From positions 44,611 through 108,610 of the forward strand of contig JAAYQU010000016.1 of NCBI GenBank assembly GCA_012519055.1: DNA of 64,000 nucleotides, read 5' to 3'. The DNA is from Bacteroidales bacterium. GTDB lineage: Bacteria > Bacteroidota > Bacteroidia > Bacteroidales > Salinivirgaceae. Of the stretch, positions 8,537 through 16,994 are shown one piece after another. The position numbers and the translations under genes were made by a program. Under the pieces are notes generated by a model. The model searched no databases and was not told the origin of the DNA. It saw only the letters and a list, made by a program, of their open reading frames with translations. Each line of letters begins with the position of its first letter. The first letter of the stretch is position 1.

Positions 8537-10843
8537 ATGAACATAAGCAGAATAAATTTTTCAAAAAGCTCGCTACTTGTACTGTTTAGTCTTTTTATAA
8601 ACCTGGATAGCTTTGCACAACAGCATTTTACCCTTAGTGGCTATATTAAAGACAAAAACACGGGGGAAGTGCTTATTGGAGCAGCCATTTTCGATAAAAA
8701 CACCTATAAAGGCACGGTTAGCAATGCATACGGCTTTTACTCTCTATCGTTACCATCTGGCAAATACACACTTACGGTCTCCTTTATTGGATACGAAAGT
8801 GTGAGTTTTGAGGTTGACCTTGTAAAAAACATAAGCAACGACTTTTTTCTCGATAACTCTGCTATAGCCATTGAGGGGGTTACCATTACCGCCGAATCGG
8901 GTATTAAGCCTATGACAATAAATGAGTTTAGTGTCGAAAAAATCTCAATGAAAAGTGTACGCCAAGTGCCTGCCATGTTCGGCGAAGCCGATGTCGTAAA
9001 AGCTATTCAGCAGCTATCGGGTGTAAAGACGTTGGGCGATGGTTCATCGGCAATGTTCGTGCGCGGTGGCAGTAGCGACCAAAACCTTATATTGATTGAC
9101 GAGGCTCCTATTTACAACCCCTCGCACCTGTTTGGGCTAATATCTGTTTTCAACCCCGATGCTATCAACCACGTCGATTTGCACAAAAGTAATATGCCGG
9201 CACAGTACGGTGGCAGGGTATCGTCAGTTATTGACTGCAAAATGAAAGAAGGGAATATGTACAAGTACGATTTTTCGGCAGGAATAAGTCCATTTTCGAC
9301 CACAGTTAGCGCAAATGGTCCGATTGTCAAGGAAAAATCGAGCTTTTTTGTTTCAGGCAGAAAAGGTTTTATTGACTTGTTTTTTAAACCCGGCGGAAGG
9401 TTAGCATTAGTTCCTGCTTTTTACGATGTTAACGTGAAAGTAAATACAAAAATTGGCGACAACGACCGCCTGTTTCTATCTTTTTATAATGGTAAAGACA
9501 GACTGCAATCAGCTGAAGGATTTTTCAACAAATGGGGAAACACATCGGGAACGTTAAGATGGAACAGAAGCCTTGGTAGTAAGCTGTTTATGAACACATC
9601 GTTGATTATCAGCGATTATCAAAACTATTTGGAGTTTAAAGATGAGGGACGAAACTATAAATGGCTAACAGGATTAAGCGATATGAACCTAAAATTAGAT
9701 TTAGCCTACTATATCCGTCCGGGCAATGTTATTAGGGTTGGAGCAGGTACTATTTATCATAAATTTATCCCGGGCGAAACGGCTGATTCTATGCAAAGTT
9801 TGTCAAGACTACAGGCATTTGAAAATTCAATCTATATACTTAATGATATTGAACTGCTTGACTGGCTTGGATTGAACTACGGCGTACGTTTATCGACTTT
9901 CCAAAATCACGGAAAAGCCGCTTGGTTCGACTATAATGAGCAACATCAGCCCGTTAAGACAAATACCAATCAAAAGGGAGTTTATAAAACATATATCAAT
10001 CCCGAGCCACGTGTTAGCGCAAATATAAAGTTCTCGCCAAATTATTCCCTGAAACTTGCGTATGCACACAATGCACAATATATGCAGGTATTGCAAAACA
10101 ATGCGCTATCGTACACATCGTTAGAGACATGGTTCCCGGCAAATACAAACATCAAACCAATAATTGTCGATGCCGTTTCAGCAGGTTGGTTTCAAAGCCT
10201 AACCGAACAATATTCATTTTCAGTTGAGCTTTATTACAAAAAATACAAAAACCAAATCGACTACATTGACCACGCACGTTTAGTCAACAATCCTTACATT
10301 GAGGGAGAAATACGAGCCGGAAACGCAAAAACCTACGGCGTGGAGCTTAATTTTGAAAAAGAGATTGGTCGCCTGACAGGAGCTATGAGCTACACCTACT
10401 GTAGAGTTATTAGAAATATTGACGGAATTAACAACGGCGAAGAGTATAGCTCGCCTTACGATATTCCACACGATTTTAGGATTCGTCTAAGCTACCAAAT
10501 CAGCGAAAGTTGGGCATTTAACTCCGCTTGGATGTATATGAGTGGACGTCCCGTTACGCTTCCCGTGGGATTTTATATGTACCAAAATCATACCGTCCCG
10601 ATATATACAGATAGAAATGCGAGCAGATTTCCCGACTATCACCGCTTAGATATCTCGTTTAACTACGAGCCTGCAAAGAAAAACCGCAAGGTTAACTGGG
10701 TAATGAATTTCGGTGTATTTAACCTATATGCCAAGAAAAACCCATTGGGATACGAGTTTGAAAGAAATGGAGATAATATTGAAATTTATCAGTACACGTT
10801 ATTTAGACTCTTGCCAAACTTTAATATTAAAATTGAGTTCTAA
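8537..10843 (+). CDS. TonB-dependent outer membrane receptor
   Basis: A 768-residue protein with a signal peptide (about 1-27, NLDSFAQ). Residues about 30-110 are a carboxypeptidase-regulatory-like beta-sandwich (TLSGYIKDKNTGEVLIGAAI, GTVSNAYGFYSLSLPSGKY), typical of Bacteroidetes receptors. A plug domain follows (about 140-240, with SGVKTLGDGSSAMFVRGGSS and LILIDEAPIYNP), then a barrel of alternating aromatic strands to the C terminus (ends NFNIKIEF). Such proteins import large or scarce ligands using TonB energy. The substrate cannot be read from sequence. The partner is the DUF4249 lipoprotein just upstream. Confidence 0.93.
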   Translation: MNISRINFSKSSLLVLFSLFINLDSFAQQHFTLSGYIKDKNTGEVLIGAAIFDKNTYKGTVSNAYGFYSLSLPSGKYTLTVSFIGYESVSFEVDLVKNISNDFFLDNSAIAIEGVTITAESGIKPMTINEFSVEKISMKSVRQVPAMFGEADVVKAIQQLSGVKTLGDGSSAMFVRGGSSDQNLILIDEAPIYNPSHLFGLISVFNPDAINHVDLHKSNMPAQYGGRVSSVIDCKMKEGNMYKYDFSAGISPFSTTVSANGPIVKEKSSFFVSGRKGFIDLFFKPGGRLALVPAFYDVNVKVNTKIGDNDRLFLSFYNGKDRLQSAEGFFNKWGNTSGTLRWNRSLGSKLFMNTSLIISDYQNYLEFKDEGRNYKWLTGLSDMNLKLDLAYYIRPGNVIRVGAGTIYHKFIPGETADSMQSLSRLQAFENSIYILNDIELLDWLGLNYGVRLSTFQNHGKAAWFDYNEQHQPVKTNTNQKGVYKTYINPEPRVSANIKFSPNYSLKLAYAHNAQYMQVLQNNALSYTSLETWFPANTNIKPIIVDAVSAGWFQSLTEQYSFSVELYYKKYKNQIDYIDHARLVNNPYIEGEIRAGNAKTYGVELNFEKEIGRLTGAMSYTYCRVIRNIDGINNGEEYSSPYDIPHDFRIRLSYQISESWAFNSAWMYMSGRPVTLPVGFYMYQNHTVPIYTDRNASRFPDYHRLDISFNYEPAKKNRKVNWVMNFGVFNLYAKKNPLGYEFERNGDNIEIYQYTLFRLLPNFNIKIEF

Positions 10844-10910
10844 ATTGTTATTCCAAATGTACTATCCTGAAAAGTTATAAGTTAGAAACTTAAAAATAAA
10901 TAACAGAGAT

Positions 10911-11348
10911 ATGAATACACTCAACATTAAATCAGTCTACAGCTTTGCTGCAAGATTAAGCAGTTTATTAACCATTATTTTTGCAATTGTTCTATTTACA
11001 AGTTGCGAAAACGAGAGTATCAATGAACATATCATTATTAAAAATGGCGATGGTATCAATATTACTGGCGACACAGTTACAGTACCCATTAATACTGTTC
11101 ATCAAACATTAATTGATGTAGTCAGCGAAAGGTCTGCAACCTATTTAAGACAATACGACTTTGGTGAGATTGAAGAATTAGAAAATTCTAAAGATTTTAG
11201 AGTAATATCGCATGACATCAATTCTGAAAAGTCTGTTATCACAACAAGCTTTGCTGATACCTTAGTCCACGCTGGCTCTGTAGTAAAAATAACTGTAAGG
11301 ATACATACGGATATGGTTAAATCTGCCTATTATAAAGTAACCCAATAA
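10911..11348 (+). CDS. Small lipoprotein of unknown function
   Basis: A 145-residue protein with a long N-terminal segment ending in a lipobox (AIVLFTSCENE, Cys 32). The mature part is about 113 residues and beta-rich in appearance, with repeated Val/Thr/Ile strands (GDGINITGDTVTVPINTV, HAGSVVKITVRIHTD). No known motif. It follows the TonB receptor by 67 bases on the same strand and probably belongs to the same envelope locus. Confidence 0.6.
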   Translation: MNTLNIKSVYSFAARLSSLLTIIFAIVLFTSCENESINEHIIIKNGDGINITGDTVTVPINTVHQTLIDVVSERSATYLRQYDFGEIEELENSKDFRVISHDINSEKSVITTSFADTLVHAGSVVKITVRIHTDMVKSAYYKVTQ

Positions 11349-11545
11349 AACAGTCAACATTTAGAACACGGAACACACAGACTAAATTAGAAATCTAAAT
11401 TACGAGTTATGCCATCGGCTTTGCCGCTTCGCTTGTCGAAGAATTACGAATTACGCAGTGCATTTAGTTGTAAAGTGGAGTCGAAACACCATTTGCAATA
11501 AGCTGTTGTTTAGAAAGTTACGATAATAGTACTATACGAAAACTG

Positions 11546-12175
11546 CTATATTAGCCCAAAAATAACTACCGCATACAAATAGAACCTTGCTATACGCGCT
11601 AATCCAAATAGTGCCAATCTATCAAAACGGTAGCCAACCATTCCTGCCACAAGGGTAGCAAGTGAGTATGGTACTGGAAACAAGGCTGCTATAACTATAA
11701 AAAATCCACCCCAACGCTTTAAGAAAAGTGCCGTTCTTTCATGCTTTTTGTGTACATAGGTACTTATTTTACGGTTTCGTACTAGCAAAACACCTATTCC
11801 ATAAGAGAGCAATCCTCCAGCATAACTAATTAAACCCAAGATAGTTACAATTAGCATAGGATATTGATACTGCTGTCCCCAAATTATAAACAGATCTGGA
11901 GGAATTAAACCTAAAAACGTTTCTGAAATTGCAAAAATTACCCAAATTGCGTGATTGGGAACTTTATCTGTAAAAGCAAAAAATATCTCCTTAACGTCGG
12001 CTACAATATACTTTTGTGCAAAAAAAAAAAGAGCTACGATTAGCAAAACAATTAAAAGTAATTTTGCGATTGCTTTAAACAGAAATTTGTAAAAACCAGT
12101 ACCCTTAAAATAGCGATGATACGCGGTTATCCTTAGCATTTTAAAGAGCTCTTTATTACTTTGATTTGTTTGCAT
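11546..12175 (-). CDS. VTT/DedA-like inner membrane protein
   Basis: A 209-residue protein with about five hydrophobic segments: one after a basic N terminus (residues 33-50), then SETFLGLIPPDLFIIWG, a Gly-rich segment (GLISYAGGLLSYGIGVLLV) and a C-terminal pair. The arrangement of a re-entrant-like E-x-F-L-G-x-x-P-P motif followed by Gly-rich helices resembles VTT-domain (DedA, TMEM41/VMP1) proteins, which include phospholipid scramblases and flippases for lipid carriers. The sub-family is not clear. The ATG at 12175 is the only plausible start. It lies 34 bases downstream of the large OmpA-like gene and probably shares its transcript. Confidence 0.65.
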   Translation of the reverse strand: MQTNQSNKELFKMLRITAYHRYFKGTGFYKFLFKAIAKLLLIVLLIVALFFFAQKYIVADVKEIFFAFTDKVPNHAIWVIFAISETFLGLIPPDLFIIWGQQYQYPMLIVTILGLISYAGGLLSYGIGVLLVRNRKISTYVHKKHERTALFLKRWGGFFIVIAALFPVPYSLATLVAGMVGYRFDRLALFGLARIARFYLYAVVIFGLI

Positions 12176-12209
12176 TATTGTCGGTTTTTTTGAATAAAAA
12201 AGCTTATTG

Positions 12210-14657
12210 TTAATTATTATCTAACAGTAAATCACATTCACATTTCTCTAAAAATAGTTTTTTAACATCGGGATTCTCTAATACAGTGATAGTTAAGTGT
12301 TTTTTACTAAACAAATCGCATAGCTTTAAACTATCCTGTTCATATAATTGTTCAATTACTTTTGCAAACTGTCGTGTTAACAGGTTTTCTGGGAAAACAG
12401 AACATAAAGAGACCCAACAAAATGCCAAATTACTATCGTAATTATTATCAAAAATATATGGGTCTAATATCTGTTTGGCATAACTATAATCCTCAATATC
12501 AATAAAAAAAGATGCTATACTCAGTGCATTCTCTGGCGATTCGCCACGACTATCAAATGTTTTCTTTATCCTACTAATGGCTGCTTGCTTAAACTGTTCG
12601 CCATTTCGAACAGAGTCAGCAAGTTGAATTATTTTAATCTGAAAACTCATATTTAAAATATCAACTGCATTTTTGGTAAAAGTCTTATAATAAAGTGATT
12701 GTATTTGTTCCTGAATTTTATCGACTTCACTTCTAACTAAAGTATTACAGTCTAACACTTTAAGCACAAGAATGTTATATAAGATATACTCATTTTGAGG
12801 ATTAAGTTTGTGTAATTCTTCAATTTGCTTGGTATAATTTATTATTTCTCCACCTTCGGACATTATTTTTATGTAAAGGCTGTTCATTAGCATTCCTGCA
12901 AAAGGTCGTTCGAATGGTATGTTAAGCTTCTCAATAAAATTTGCAGGATAGCGACCATCTAAAATCGATTTTATAATATATTTCTGAACTGCGAGAGCTA
13001 ACGGGAGGTCTTTAGATTCAATAGCGTTGTTAAATCGCCTTACAACAAAAGCCTCCTCTTTTTCGTCGGCAATATCATTGATAACTTCTATATCAATCTG
13101 CGCATATCGATGATTTGACAAAATTGGTTCAAGCTCAATATTTAAGTTATGAGTTTTAATGTACTCCTGTGCTGCTTCAAGCGTTTCAGTAGCTAAAAAA
13201 CTATAGTCGGTCGATAAAATGTCGACTTTAAACTGCTCCCAATTGGCTTTTGTTACTATTTCACTTATCAAGCCCTCTTTTTGTCGCCTCTTTAGTGCAT
13301 CTACAACCGTTTCGGCACGCTTGCTTTGCAACATTTTATTCTCCTTTACATTGCCCTCTATCGATGAATACGCAGTAACCTTAACCCTTTTAACCACAGT
13401 ATTAAATTCATCTAAATAGCTTAAGAGTTTGTCAATCTCGTCATCTTCATAGGAATATTCTTTCACTTTAAAAGGTATTCTAATATTACGTACAATTGTG
13501 TCAGAGACTGGATTATATGCAAAATCGGCGTTTATCGTTATCGTATCCGCCAAAAGTTGTAATTCCGATTTATAATCCCCTGAAATTTTTTCGATATAAT
13601 ACGGAGGAATAATAGCACAAGCAGTGCCGTTTTGTGTTAGAATAAGATTTAACTCATAGTTTCCACTTGGTAATGAAGGCATTTTCCCAAATGATATTTG
13701 CTCCAACACCGGGGGTTGACGCTTTTTTCCTTTTTTACTTGGGGTAGTACTTAGTTTTATCTCTTTCGTAAGATATCCCCTGCCCACTTCGGCGTAATCG
13801 ACAATATTATATTGCGGATTTAAGAACTGTTCATACATAAAAACATCGACAACAACACCAGATTTTTCGTCACTAGCAAATGACTTAAAGTGTCTATTAC
13901 TCGGAATATCAAATATTAATTCTCCGTTATCAATTTTCAAACTTTCGTAAATTTCGGGATAATAATCACTTAGCCTTTCTAATCGCTTACACTCCCTACT
14001 ATCATACGGTTTTAGTTTTACACGATTTTTATATGGTTGATACGACAATTCCGAAATATGATTTACTCCCTTATTCTCAGACAGATAGCCACCTACAACT
14101 ATGCAGTAAAGCAGTTGATTCCCATCATCTGACAACTCGCAAGCGACACCTGCTAATACGAAAGTTTTTTCTGATAATTGTTTGCTAATATTTGGTTTAA
14201 TTAACTCTGAAACAACAATATTTGAAGCTAAGTTTTGATACGTTATGACACTGCTTCCTCTGTCAATTGTGGTGATACCACTAATCTCAAATCCAATACC
14301 CGACCCTCCATTCTTTATAAGTAAATCCCTTAAAGCTTCTTGTTGATTATAGCTTCTATTTTGTGCATTCTCTCTGTTTTTTTTAAAATTTAACAACTCT
14401 GTAGCCGCCGATTTTAAAAATTGGTTTTGCTGCAATGAGTCAAGTCTGCTTTTATTTCTAAATTCATTAAAACCACTTAGGATTAATTCTGATAACAAGC
14501 TGTCATTAAACGAATTATACACAACTATATCGTTAACGAGATTAGCTTTTAAAACATCCTGACCCTTAGTTGTAAAGGGCATGAATACAAATAGTAAAAG
14601 AACTATATGCCAATAATAATTATTAATAATTGAAGATCTGTTTAAGATATTTAGCAT
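12210..14657 (-). CDS. Large secreted envelope protein with an OmpA-like segment
   Basis: An 815-residue protein with an N-terminal hydrophobic export signal (about 15-32, ending near TKGQ). Residues about 45-190 could be a CAP-like domain (LSGFNEFRN, then LLSELILS and GIGFEI), but this is weak. Around residues 420-455 a segment resembles an OmpA C-terminal core: VTAYSSIEGNVKENKMLQSK followed by RAETVVDAL, as in the peptidoglycan-binding OmpA family (in Bacteroidetes often GYAS.EG...N..LS..RA..V). The C-terminal third is helical, TPR-like in feel. An envelope role is likely. A -7 motif lies 25 bases upstream. The VTT-like gene follows. Confidence 0.55.
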   Translation of the reverse strand: MLNILNRSSIINNYYWHIVLLLFVFMPFTTKGQDVLKANLVNDIVVYNSFNDSLLSELILSGFNEFRNKSRLDSLQQNQFLKSAATELLNFKKNRENAQNRSYNQQEALRDLLIKNGGSGIGFEISGITTIDRGSSVITYQNLASNIVVSELIKPNISKQLSEKTFVLAGVACELSDDGNQLLYCIVVGGYLSENKGVNHISELSYQPYKNRVKLKPYDSRECKRLERLSDYYPEIYESLKIDNGELIFDIPSNRHFKSFASDEKSGVVVDVFMYEQFLNPQYNIVDYAEVGRGYLTKEIKLSTTPSKKGKKRQPPVLEQISFGKMPSLPSGNYELNLILTQNGTACAIIPPYYIEKISGDYKSELQLLADTITINADFAYNPVSDTIVRNIRIPFKVKEYSYEDDEIDKLLSYLDEFNTVVKRVKVTAYSSIEGNVKENKMLQSKRAETVVDALKRRQKEGLISEIVTKANWEQFKVDILSTDYSFLATETLEAAQEYIKTHNLNIELEPILSNHRYAQIDIEVINDIADEKEEAFVVRRFNNAIESKDLPLALAVQKYIIKSILDGRYPANFIEKLNIPFERPFAGMLMNSLYIKIMSEGGEIINYTKQIEELHKLNPQNEYILYNILVLKVLDCNTLVRSEVDKIQEQIQSLYYKTFTKNAVDILNMSFQIKIIQLADSVRNGEQFKQAAISRIKKTFDSRGESPENALSIASFFIDIEDYSYAKQILDPYIFDNNYDSNLAFCWVSLCSVFPENLLTRQFAKVIEQLYEQDSLKLCDLFSKKHLTITVLENPDVKKLFLEKCECDLLLDNN

Positions 14658-14681
14658 TTCTAAATGTTCAAATAGAGTTTA

Positions 14682-14689
14682 CAAAATTA
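14682..14689 (-). promoter_or_regulatory. Candidate -7 promoter motif
   Basis: On the minus strand TAATTTTG matches TAnnTTTG, 25 bases before the start at 14657. No -33 element with standard spacing was found. Confidence 0.35.
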
Positions 14690-14807
14690 CTTTATTTCAA
14701 CCACTAATTTTAAGATGTTAAATTAAATTTTTGTTACCAATATGCTTCCAACATGTAACAAATATTTTCAAATCTGATACTTATTAACGATATTAATCAA
14801 ATGTTAT

Positions 14808-14815
14808 TACTTTTG
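14808..14815 (+). promoter_or_regulatory. Candidate -7 promoter motif
   Basis: TACTTTTG matches TAnnTTTG and lies 13 bases before the ATG of the S4-domain gene, which would give a very short leader. No clear -33 element. Confidence 0.35.
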
Positions 14816-14828
14816 TAAAAAAACTACC

Positions 14829-15212
14829 ATGACAGAAGGAGTTAGAATAGATAAATGGTTGTGGGCTGTACGTATTTTTAAGACTAGATCCATTGCCATT
14901 GAAGAGATAAATAAGAATCGTGTTTTGATTAACGGTTATCCTGTAAAACCATCTAGATTAATAACAATTGGCGAAGAGTTAGAGGTAAAAAAACCTCCTA
15001 TAATACGTTCCTACAAAGTACTGGGATTAATCGACAAACGCGTAGGAGCCAAATTGGCACCTCAATACGTTGAGGATATAACACCTGTTGAAGAGTTAAA
15101 TAAATTAGAACTCGCAAGGTATAATAGATCAGGCGTTAGAGACAAAGGCAGCGGACGACCTACCAAAAAAGAGAGACGCGATCTGGACGTTTTTTTTAAC
15201 GATAACAATTAA
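14829..15212 (+). CDS. hslR: S4-domain RNA-binding protein, Hsp15 type
   Basis: A 127-residue basic protein. The S4 domain spans about residues 5-65: VRIDKWLWAVRIFKTRSIA, then a short helix, NRVLINGYPVKPSRLITIGEELEV. This order, with the basic tail RDKGSGRPTKKERRDLD, is that of Hsp15 (HslR), which binds free 50S subunits carrying a nascent chain and helps to clear them. Length matches the family (about 130). It stands on the plus strand between minus-strand genes, so it is likely a single-gene unit. The ribosome-rescue role is taken from the family. Confidence 0.85.
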   Translation: MTEGVRIDKWLWAVRIFKTRSIAIEEINKNRVLINGYPVKPSRLITIGEELEVKKPPIIRSYKVLGLIDKRVGAKLAPQYVEDITPVEELNKLELARYNRSGVRDKGSGRPTKKERRDLDVFFNDNN

Positions 15213-15229
15213 TTTATCGATTTTATTAT

Positions 15230-15616
15230 CTAATCCATCGCTTCATCTTCAAATACATATACCGGGATATCAAGTTTTGATGCATAAATTTCTCCTGCCT
15301 CTTGCATATCCTCATCTTCTGGACGATAATGCCAATGAATTGAAACATCATGTCCCATACGATATATTGCATCAAAATGTAACATCACATCTAACAACAT
15401 TTTCGAAGATGCTGTGTTAAAATATGATATTTTAAATCTCACTTCTGTTTTAGGGTTGGGAGCCGATCCATATTGCTTAATCCATGCAATAATTGGTTCG
15501 TAGAAATGAAACGCATCTTCACACATTGATAATCCTTCAAACAAAAATTCGCCTTTTTCTTTATCTAAGACTACTTTGGGTAGATCAATTGTTGAGTCGC
15601 AAATTATTGGGTGCAT
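15230..15616 (-). CDS. SiaC-type regulatory phosphoprotein (DUF1987)
   Basis: A 128-residue acidic protein whose whole length matches the SiaC family (DUF1987): TIDLPKVVLDKEKGEFLFEG, then FHFYEPIIAWIKQY, the central RFKISYFNTASSKMLLDVM, and a C-terminal WHYRPEDEDMQEAGEIYASK. In Pseudomonas SiaC is phosphorylated by the kinase SiaB on a Thr in the central strand region and dephosphorylated by the PP2C enzyme SiaA, and it controls c-di-GMP-linked aggregation. The Thr of NTASSK is the likely site here. No SiaB kinase is in the window; a SpoIIE-type phosphatase is at 37.5 kb. The next gene on the strand, 22 bases away, is the NtrC-type regulator. Confidence 0.8.
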   Translation of the reverse strand: MHPIICDSTIDLPKVVLDKEKGEFLFEGLSMCEDAFHFYEPIIAWIKQYGSAPNPKTEVRFKISYFNTASSKMLLDVMLHFDAIYRMGHDVSIHWHYRPEDEDMQEAGEIYASKLDIPVYVFEDEAMD

Positions 15617-15638
15617 AATCTCTATTATTTAATTATTT

Positions 15639-16805
15639 CTATTGAATTAACGGGTGTGCAAATTGAATTACATCACTTGCAGTAATATTTTTGTTGCACA
15701 ATATAATCAATCTTTCGATTACATTTCTAAATTCGCGAATATTTCCTGTCCAAGGCAACTTTTGTAGTTCCACAATTGCGTCATCAGAAATTGTTACAGC
15801 TGGACACTTATACTCGCCACAAATATTTTCAATAAAGTGATTTGCCAACAAAGGGATATCTTCTTTACGTTCTATTAATGAAGGGACTTTTATTAATATT
15901 ACACTTATGCGATGATATAAATCCTCACGAAAACGATTTTCTGCAATCTCCTTATTCATGTCTTTGTTTGTTGCAGCTAATATGCGGACGTCAACATCAA
16001 TAAATTTATCAGAGCCAACCCGAGCAATTTTGCTTTCTTGCAAAGCTCTAAGCACTTTACTTTGAGCACTTAGACTCATGTCTCCTATTTCATCTAAAAA
16101 AAGAGTACCTCCATGTGCTTGTTCAAATTTTCCTTTCCGTTGTCTAAGAGCAGAAGTAAATGCCCCCTTTTCATGTCCAAACAACTCGCTTTCAATCAGT
16201 TCTGATGGTATTGCAGCACAGTTAACCTCAACAAAAGGACCAGAAGCTCTCATACTACCCATATGTAAATGTCTTGCCACTAGCTCCTTACCTGTTCCGT
16301 TATCGCCTGTTATTAAAACACGTGCTTCTGTTGGTGCAACCTTCTCTATAATTTCTTTAACGCGCATAATAGCGGGGCTTTCTCCTACTATTTCCCAATT
16401 TCTGGCTATCTTCCTTTTTAAAACCTTGGTTTCCTCAATTAAGGTGTTTTTATCTTGAGCATTTCGTATAGTAACCATTAAACGATTCAAATCCAATGGC
16501 TTTTCAATAAAATCATATGCACCTTTTTTAATTGCTTCAACCGCAGTATCGATGTTCCCGTGCCCACTTATCATGATAACAGGGACATCTGGATTAATTG
16601 CCATTATTTTTTCAAGCACCTCAATACCATCCATTCCCGGCATCTTAATATCACAAAGTATTGCATTGTACGTATTCTTTTCAACTAAATCTATAGCCTG
16701 CAAACCTTCTGATGCCAAATCAACTTTAAAATCCTCATATTCAAGGATCTCTTTTAAGGTGTTTCGTATGCTTTGTTCGTCGTCGATTACTAATATTTTT
16801 GCCAT
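15639..16805 (-). CDS. Sigma-54 activator-type response regulator lacking a DNA-binding domain
   Basis: A 388-residue protein starting at the ATG at 16805 (MAKILVIDDEQ); an upstream in-frame TTG at 16832 is less likely. Residues 1-120 are a receiver domain with the phospho-acceptor Asp 52 (ILCDIKMPG). Residues about 140-375 are the sigma-54-interacting AAA+ domain: Walker A GDNGTGKE, the sigma-54 loop as GAFTSA in place of GAFTGA, Walker B GGTLFLDEIGDMSL, and arginine-finger region FREDLYHR. The protein ends about 15 residues after the sensor II motif (TGNIREFRNVIERL), so the usual Fis-type helix-turn-helix is missing. It lies 22 bases upstream of the SiaC gene. The type is clear; the target is not. 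Confidence 0.88.
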   Translation of the reverse strand: MAKILVIDDEQSIRNTLKEILEYEDFKVDLASEGLQAIDLVEKNTYNAILCDIKMPGMDGIEVLEKIMAINPDVPVIMISGHGNIDTAVEAIKKGAYDFIEKPLDLNRLMVTIRNAQDKNTLIEETKVLKRKIARNWEIVGESPAIMRVKEIIEKVAPTEARVLITGDNGTGKELVARHLHMGSMRASGPFVEVNCAAIPSELIESELFGHEKGAFTSALRQRKGKFEQAHGGTLFLDEIGDMSLSAQSKVLRALQESKIARVGSDKFIDVDVRILAATNKDMNKEIAENRFREDLYHRISVILIKVPSLIERKEDIPLLANHFIENICGEYKCPAVTISDDAIVELQKLPWTGNIREFRNVIERLIILCNKNITASDVIQFAHPLIQ

Positions 16806-16994
16806 CACACGTTTAAATGAATATCCCAACAACTACATCTACAAATTTATGAATTATTTTTCACTATTGAGTTATAAAAACGAAATTGTTATGTTCAAAA
16901 TGGGTTTATCTGTTTTTGAGATTGGTGTTGATCGATAGTTGTTGCTTCAAAAATCCCGCCCCATGTTGAAAGTGGCTTAACATTAGAAGCTATA

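Noticed and set aside
11360..11470. Tandem-looking sequence aattacga with inverted parts
   Set aside because: Degenerate, too short to call a repeat or a mobile-element remnant; no duplication elsewhere in the window was found.
16078..16458. 126-codon frame on the plus strand inside the NtrC-type gene
   Set aside because: It is a mirror frame of a well-supported gene with clear motifs.
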